The position numbers and the translations under genes were made by a program. A model generated the notes under the pieces. The model saw only the letters and a list, made by a program, of their open reading frames with translations. It was not told the DNA's origin and ran no database searches. Of a DNA stretch of 10,331 nucleotides, positions 6,252-10,331 are shown piece after piece. How positions within the stretch are numbered: the first letter of the stretch is position 1; every line of letters begins with the position of its first letter. Origin of the DNA: Treponema sp. UBA4326 (lineage in GTDB: Bacteria > Spirochaetota > Spirochaetia > Treponematales > Treponemataceae); assembly GCA_002393835.1 (NCBI GenBank), contig DGTW01000067.1, positions 1-10,331 of the forward strand, in the 5' to 3' direction.

Positions 6252-6734
6252 ATGGAAGAAAACAAAAAAAATAAAAAAATAAATGTCTATCTGCTGCTTT
6301 TGCTTCCGTCGATACTCGCTCTTGCAACCTCAATTACGGCCATAATGTACCAGTTTGGCCAGAAAATCTTCGATTTGAACAATACCTGCTATTATATTTT
6401 CGTTCCAACAGACTACAATGAAAGTGATGAGGCAAAAGATGCTGAGATTTTCAAAAAAATCGGGGCTCTCCTTGGAAAAAACAATCTGACAGGCTTTACA
6501 ATCCTGAAAAATGACCTTGGCGGGCATATTCTGCCTGACAAGACAATCGTTCAGGAACAGTCATATCAGATAATTCTGATGGATATTTCACGGGAAAAAG
6601 CCTATTACCTTGCCGAAGAGATAAGAAAAGCCATGGGGCAGAAACTCGTTCTGGTTGAAGAAACTGTCATCAGCAAAAATTTTGTTGCGAATGGCAGGAA
6701 GTATCGAAAGATAGGCGATATTCCATCGGAGTAA
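6252..6734 (+). CDS. Membrane-anchored small protein of unknown function
   Basis: The 160-residue product has a short, very Lys/Asn-rich N-terminus (MEENKKNKKI), then one hydrophobic segment at about residues 11-34 that should act as a signal anchor, with the rest outside the cytoplasm. Residues about 45-142 form a compact alpha/beta pattern: strand CYYIFVP, helix DAEIFKKIGALLG, strand GFTILKNDLGGH, strand QSYQIILMDI, helix KAYYLAEEIRKAMG, strand KLVLVEE. This order resembles a small ferredoxin-like fold, similar in outline to DUF3574-type domains, but I cannot assign a family. It is the first of three closely packed genes; the next begins 2 bases after its stop. The start is chosen because it precedes the membrane segment and follows promoter-like boxes, although the RBS is distant. 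Function unknown. Confidence 0.75.
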   Translation: MEENKKNKKINVYLLLLLPSILALATSITAIMYQFGQKIFDLNNTCYYIFVPTDYNESDEAKDAEIFKKIGALLGKNNLTGFTILKNDLGGHILPDKTIVQEQSYQIILMDISREKAYYLAEEIRKAMGQKLVLVEETVISKNFVANGRKYRKIGDIPSE

Positions 6735-6736
6735 AT
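6728..6736 (+). promoter_or_regulatory. RBS supporting a TTG start
   Basis: GGAG (6728-6731) is immediately before the TAA stop (6732-6734) of the preceding gene and 5 bases before the TTG at 6737. The stop codon thus lies inside the spacer of the next ribosome site, an arrangement typical of translational coupling. It is the main evidence for TTG initiation. Confidence 0.7.
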
Positions 6737-7312
6737 TTGAACAATACAAGTTTCCTTTTTATATTGACAAACTGTGTGGCAGTCGTAAATTTTCTGCTTC
6801 TTATTTATTCATCCCTCCTTATAAAAAAACATGATTATATTGTCATTCGTCTGCTCAGCATGTCATTGAACCTTATTGTCTATGCCCTTGGCTTCTGCTG
6901 GAGTTCAGTAATCATAAATGCCTTCACCATCTTGCGCGACATATATAACGACCGCTCTGAAAAACCGAAAATGAAGGTTATTGCACTTTTTTGCATTTTG
7001 GGAACGCTGATGACTTTTATAGTAAATTATTTTCTTGCCGAAAATTTTTCGTCGGCAGCCCTTTTCACATTAAAATTTACTGATTATATTCCGGCGATAA
7101 GCCTGATTGTTTTTACGATATGTATTTTTAAGGCAAAGACTGCGGCTCAAATGAAAATTGCCACTGCCATAGACATCTTATTCTGGGTTGTATATGACTT
7201 CGAGAATTTCATGATTGTAAATGTAATTCAGGACTTGTTCTTGATTTTTTTACCTTTCATTGAGTTTTATCTGGAGAGAATAAAAAAACAAAGCAGCATC
7301 ATATTCGCATAA
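6737..7312 (+). CDS. Polytopic inner-membrane protein, YgjV-like
   Basis: This 191-residue protein starts at a TTG with a well-placed GGAG; there is no ATG before the first membrane segment. It has about five to six hydrophobic helices (roughly residues 5-28, 36-62, 78-99, 110-130, 138-155 and 160-182) and a basic C-terminus (ERIKKQSS). The layout recalls the YgjV (Imp-YgjV) membrane family: NAFTILRDIYNDR after the second helix, a W/Y pair in FWVVYDFENFMIVNV, and VIQDLFLIF near the end. In that family such segments occur in similar order, but the biochemical role is unknown. The match is from memory of family pattern, not a search. Its ATG-abutting downstream neighbour and the 2-base gap upstream show it is the middle gene of an operon. 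The region is visibly more A+T-rich than its flanks, partly because of its hydrophobic codons. Confidence 0.7.
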   Translation: MNNTSFLFILTNCVAVVNFLLLIYSSLLIKKHDYIVIRLLSMSLNLIVYALGFCWSSVIINAFTILRDIYNDRSEKPKMKVIALFCILGTLMTFIVNYFLAENFSSAALFTLKFTDYIPAISLIVFTICIFKAKTAAQMKIATAIDILFWVVYDFENFMIVNVIQDLFLIFLPFIEFYLERIKKQSSIIFA

Positions 7313-7855
7313 ATGAAAAAACTTTTTCTTTTGCTTTTTTCGATTTTCTCTCTCCTTCCTGTGACCGCTGACTCAGAGCCGGGCAAAATCAGGCACAATC
7401 CCTGGGAACTCATAATTTATCGTCCGGAAAACAAGACCGACTTCAACTATGTGCGATGTTTTATGAGGATTGAAGACGAAAAGGGAAATGATGTAAGCAA
7501 GAGCAAGGTCAAGGCGACTTACGAATGGGCTACGATTCCAAATGTTGTAAACCGCTACAAAAATCAGCTCTATCTTGACGGCGGAATGGCCATGCATTTG
7601 AACCTGGTCCCCGGAAAATACCGCTTTTCCGTATACACGCCGGTCGATAAGCAGGCAGGATTTGAATGTACAAAAAGCATAGCCGGAAAAAAAGACTGGG
7701 AATCAAATGTCTTTGAATACGACACGGAAAACCCAGCCAAAGTGATTTTCGTGACGCCTGTCATGAACGACAATGGCTTTTTTGCAGGAAAATGGTGGAT
7801 TGACCACAAAGCACCCAGATTCTTCAAATGGAGCGAGATGAAAGTTGAAAGTTGA
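7313..7855 (+). CDS. Secreted beta-rich protein of unknown function
   Basis: The 180-residue product has a signal peptide (MKKLFLLLF core, probable cleavage after PVTA at residue 19). The mature part lacks membrane segments and Cys-lipobox, so it is periplasmic or surface-exposed. It contains beta-type segments (YVRCFMRIEDEKG, KVKATYEW, LVPGKYRFSVYTP, VFEYDTENPAKVIFVTPV) suggestive of an Ig/CNA-like sandwich, and a Trp/aromatic-rich end (FFAGKWWIDHKAPRFFKW). Two Cys remain in the mature part. I do not recognise the family. It begins at the base after the preceding TAA with no Shine-Dalgarno, so it depends on ribosomes finishing the upstream gene. Its last codons (KVES-stop) are read from the start of the heptamer array, so its C-terminal tail is made of repeat DNA and the ancestral end may have differed. 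Confidence 0.75.
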   Translation: MKKLFLLLFSIFSLLPVTADSEPGKIRHNPWELIIYRPENKTDFNYVRCFMRIEDEKGNDVSKSKVKATYEWATIPNVVNRYKNQLYLDGGMAMHLNLVPGKYRFSVYTPVDKQAGFECTKSIAGKKDWESNVFEYDTENPAKVIFVTPVMNDNGFFAGKWWIDHKAPRFFKWSEMKVES

Positions 7856-7910
7856 AAGTTGAAAGTTGAAAGTTGAAAGTTGAAAGTTGAAAGTTGAAAG
7901 TTGAAAATTG
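7841..7910. repeat. Heptamer tandem array, 9 perfect AAAGTTG units plus one variant
   Basis: Units of AAAGTTG run from 7841 to 7903 without error, followed by AAAATTG (7904-7910) and then CA and nine T. The array fills the gap between two convergent genes and enters the 3' end of the upstream one. Because each unit contains TGA and 7 is not a multiple of 3, three units give a + strand stop in every frame; the - strand has no stops. The unit is not self-complementary, so it forms no hairpin. Confidence 0.97.
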
Positions 7911-7919
7911 CATTTTTTT

Positions 7920-10331
7920 TTAGAAATTTACCGCAGCTGTAATTCCGTAGGCCAGACTATTTTCTTTTTTTGTGGGGTTCGGACGGTAAATTACGCTGTA
8001 GCCCAAAGAAAAGCTGTAATTGCCGTTTGTAAAAAAACCGGTGTTCGGGGAAAGGTACAAATCGCCTGAAAGCTGAATCGCATCGGAATAGTCGGATTTT
8101 TTTGCGTTTTTAAGGATTTCGCCAGTTCGATTTATGTCCCACAATTCATCATGGTTATAAGAAAGTTTTCCGCTGTAACTTGCGCTCAGAACGATTCTCT
8201 GAATGAAGAGGGAGACTGCAGGGATTCCCTTGTGAATCTCAAAATCAGCGAGAATCGCGGTAAGACTTGCTGAGGCGGCATAATCCTTGTTCGGAAAAAG
8301 CTGAGCCGTAAAAATGAAGGGGATGAAAATCGGGAAGCGAAGCTGTGCTTTTGCGCCCGCATTGACATACTTTTCGGCTGAGATGCGATTTTCACTGTCA
8401 CGCCATGAAGCAAGAATAAAAGGCTGAAGCAAAAATCCCGCTGAATAATAAGGCTCAGGTGAAACTTTATGCACATTCGAGAACTGGACGAAAGCAAGGG
8501 CATCAAGGCTCTTTCCGATGGAGTCATCGCGCCCTTTTGAAAGTTTTGAGTCAACAATCTGACGACCGTAGAGGAAACTTCCCTGACTTCCAGCTGCGAA
8601 ATAGGAGACCTTTCCTCGCCAGAGATATTTTGTGAGCTGGAGGCTGTCATAATTCTGCATGAAGCCGTCCTTGTCAAAAAGGCAGGTGCCGGTAAGCGAA
8701 TATTTGAAAGAATTATCTCCGCCGGAAAACTGAGTTTTCAAGCCCGCAAGATTGTAAAAGGGGTCGTAGCCTGCGGAAAAATCAAAACGCCTGTCACCCC
8801 AGGGATTTGTCGAAGCAAAAGTTAAGCCAGGAATCGTGCTTGAATCCTTTTTGAAGTCGTGGCTGTAAGATTCAACGATGCCAAGGAGGGGCAAAAAAAT
8901 TCCACGACGGTAATAACGGAAAGGATTATAGGAAATTTCATAAGATTCTTTGCCTGAAATGACTTGCCCGTCTGATTTTTTTTCAGAAGAAGCAGTTTGA
9001 GGCTTCGCACGGTCAAAGATGTTTGGAGCTATCTCTACATTTTCAAAATCCGAAGGCTTCATTTCAAGCTGACAAAGGGGATTCTGCTCATATTCGGCAA
9101 AAATCGCATAAAGAGGAAAAGACTTTTCATCATCAGAAGAATCTAAAGTGGCATTTGAAAGACATTCTGCCGCACTGAAAGCAGGAATACAGTCCGTCAC
9201 GCCCGCAAAGGAATTTTCTTTTTGCAGAAAGGCTTCAGCCCGCCAGGAATCGCGCTCGATTTTCAGGAAACCGGCACGGGAAAGCATTTTTCCACCCCTT
9301 CCAAGTTCCGCCCAGCTGAAACTCAAGAAAATAGAATCTGAATCAGAATCAACCGCATGGAGCCTATGAAGAATCAGGCTTCCAGGCTCAGCACCTTCTG
9401 CTCCGGGAATAGAAGAAAAATCGTATTCACACAAAACCTTTTCAGCATCAAAAAAACGAATTTTCCAGGAAAGGCCGTCCTTTACAATCGAAGCGCACAA
9501 GTTTTCATCCACAAAAACAGGACTAAAAGGAACTTCATCAGCCTTTAAAAGAAGCGGTGAAGAAAAAGCCGCCTTTCCACCCTCAAAACGCACACATTCA
9601 AGCGATGGATTCTCTTTTGACCAGGCAAAAAAAGAATCACGGACGCCACTTTCATTGTACTGAACGTATTTTCCATTTTTGATGTCGTATACCGCAAGCA
9701 CAGATTTTGAATTCTTTTTTTCAATATTGCGGCTGAGGGTAAGCTTTTCACCATCAGGAGAAAAGGCAAGGCGGGTGAGATTTGTAACAGAAAGCAGTTT
9801 TTTGTTTTTCTTCACCCTGCCATCCGAATCTAAAAGCAAAAGCCTCAAAGCCGAGGAAGCCGAATCAAAATAAGCGATTTTCGTCTCCATGTTTTCCCGG
9901 TCAAAAAAGGCATCAAAAGTCGAGACAATGGATTTTTTGTGTGAAAGAACAGCGGCATTTTTTTCTGCAGACCTTACATCAAGAGTCTTTTCAAAATCAT
10001 CCCATGCATTCCCTATCGACATTCCATAAGTCTTTTCAAAAACGCCTGCGACAAAAGACGGCGTAAGGCGAGAGCCGGCATTTTTCCAGAATTCGGCATA
10101 CTTGCTCATTCCGTAAGTTTCCTGAAGATATGAAGCGAACATGCTTCCAAACATGTAGGCATCCGTTCCACCGGGATAAGTGTCACGCGCGCCAGTTACA
10201 TCACGCCAGCCTGGAAAACGAGATTCAATTTTTGACTGATTCACAACCTGGGTCGAAAAAGGGTCATTCAGACGACCTCCCCGCCCCTTGCTTTCAAAGG
10301 AAACAGTCGCCCCCTCAGCCCAAAAAGTCGT
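7920..10331 (-). CDS. Large exported metallopeptidase-like / beta-propeller / outer-membrane barrel protein, N-terminus missing
   Basis: The frame stays open to the right window edge, giving 803 visible residues; the GTG at 10244 is internal, since the 29 codons before it read as conserved protein (FWAEGATVSFES, GRGGRLNDPF). Those residues and YPGGTDAYMFGSMFASYLQETYG (split over visible residues about 52-73) match the region after HExxH in gluzincins of the peptidase MA type. The W-A-E-G Glu (visible residue 6) would be the third zinc ligand; the HExxH itself lies off the window. Visible residues about 145-435 contain propeller-like repeats, the clearest being LAFSPDGEKLTLSR (TolB/PD40 type). 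From about 480 to the end the sequence has alternating amphipathic strands and ends in ITAAVNF, a terminal Phe typical of outer-membrane barrels. The protein would combine a protease-like domain, a propeller and a membrane barrel. It converges on the three-gene operon; its TAA overlaps a nine-T run. Function unknown; catalysis unproven. Confidence 0.85.
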   Translation of the reverse strand, partial: TTFWAEGATVSFESKGRGGRLNDPFSTQVVNQSKIESRFPGWRDVTGARDTYPGGTDAYMFGSMFASYLQETYGMSKYAEFWKNAGSRLTPSFVAGVFEKTYGMSIGNAWDDFEKTLDVRSAEKNAAVLSHKKSIVSTFDAFFDRENMETKIAYFDSASSALRLLLLDSDGRVKKNKKLLSVTNLTRLAFSPDGEKLTLSRNIEKKNSKSVLAVYDIKNGKYVQYNESGVRDSFFAWSKENPSLECVRFEGGKAAFSSPLLLKADEVPFSPVFVDENLCASIVKDGLSWKIRFFDAEKVLCEYDFSSIPGAEGAEPGSLILHRLHAVDSDSDSIFLSFSWAELGRGGKMLSRAGFLKIERDSWRAEAFLQKENSFAGVTDCIPAFSAAECLSNATLDSSDDEKSFPLYAIFAEYEQNPLCQLEMKPSDFENVEIAPNIFDRAKPQTASSEKKSDGQVISGKESYEISYNPFRYYRRGIFLPLLGIVESYSHDFKKDSSTIPGLTFASTNPWGDRRFDFSAGYDPFYNLAGLKTQFSGGDNSFKYSLTGTCLFDKDGFMQNYDSLQLTKYLWRGKVSYFAAGSQGSFLYGRQIVDSKLSKGRDDSIGKSLDALAFVQFSNVHKVSPEPYYSAGFLLQPFILASWRDSENRISAEKYVNAGAKAQLRFPIFIPFIFTAQLFPNKDYAASASLTAILADFEIHKGIPAVSLFIQRIVLSASYSGKLSYNHDELWDINRTGEILKNAKKSDYSDAIQLSGDLYLSPNTGFFTNGNYSFSLGYSVIYRPNPTKKENSLAYGITAAVNF

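Noticed and set aside
7841..7910. CRISPR array
   Set aside because: The 7-base units are contiguous with no spacers and no cas genes are nearby.
7841..7910. Phase-variable slippage tract controlling the 7313-7855 gene
   Set aside because: The stop codon falls within the first two to three units, so gain or loss of later units does not change the protein; no promoter spacing is affected because both genes end here.
7904..7921. Intrinsic terminator after the three-gene operon
   Set aside because: There is a T-run but no inverted repeat before it, so a standard hairpin terminator is not supported.
8186..8677. Leftward 163-codon reading frame
   Set aside because: It is an alternative-frame shadow of the barrel region of the large protein, with no RBS or recognisable domain.
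10242..10244. GTG as the start of the large leftward protein
   Set aside because: Twenty-nine upstream in-frame codons carry conserved peptidase-like residues (W-A-E-G, GRGGRLNDPF) up to the window edge.

Overview
The window (10,331 bases, moderate G+C) looks like chromosomal DNA of a spirochaete, most likely a Treponema-type bacterium. The indications are Gram-negative envelope genes with signal peptides, an OmpA-type domain carrying the variant motif GHTA in place of GHTD, DapL-type lysine/diaminopimelate synthesis, and three gene families I do not recognise. This assignment is inference from protein character; there is no rRNA or other direct taxonomic marker. No gene-free stretch exceeds 300 bases (the longest is 174), and I see no tRNA, rRNA, insertion sequence or CRISPR array.

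Layout, left to right. Bases 1-3497 (+) are an envelope block: the 3' part of an MltD-like lytic transglycosylase, an OmpA-family periplasmic/outer-membrane protein, and a 400-residue exported protein that is probably an outer-membrane beta-barrel. A strong hairpin at 3506-3539 has T/A tracts on both sides and serves this block and the converging dapL. Bases 3547-6077 (-) hold two fold-type-I PLP enzymes: sufS (cysteine desulfurase, transcribed first) and dapL (LL-diaminopimelate aminotransferase). Neither has a Shine-Dalgarno sequence, and both have a -10-like hexamer within 7-9 bases of the ATG, which suggests leaderless mRNAs. A 174-base divergent intergenic region (6078-6251) carries the sufS promoter, a 19-bp palindrome and promoter-like boxes for the rightward operon. 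Bases 6252-7855 (+) are a tightly packed three-gene operon of unknown function: a membrane-anchored small protein, a polytopic membrane protein resembling the YgjV family (TTG start), and a secreted beta-rich protein. Bases 7920-10331 (-) are the C-terminal 803 residues of a very large exported protein: the end of a gluzincin-like (peptidase MA-type) metallopeptidase domain, a TolB/WD40-like propeller region and a C-terminal outer-membrane barrel-like domain.

How the parts may fit together. The first three genes plausibly act at the peptidoglycan/outer-membrane interface: MltD cuts glycan strands, the OmpA domain holds the wall, and the barrel lies in the outer membrane. DapL makes the precursor of DAP and lysine, so it belongs to wall and lysine metabolism. 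SufS supplies sulfur for Fe-S clusters and thiolation.

The most notable non-coding signal is a heptamer array (nine perfect AAAGTTG units plus one variant) between the convergent gene ends at 7841-7910. Its first units encode the last residues and the stop codon of the upstream gene. A decayed three-unit relative lies exactly at the mltD stop codon. The strongest candidates for follow-up are this stop-codon-associated repeat, the three-gene unknown operon, the protease-propeller-barrel fusion, the leaderless-looking sufS/dapL starts, and the OmpA domain with a displaced DAP-binding Asp beside a dapL gene. I did not find convincing evidence of an undescribed defence or mobile system.
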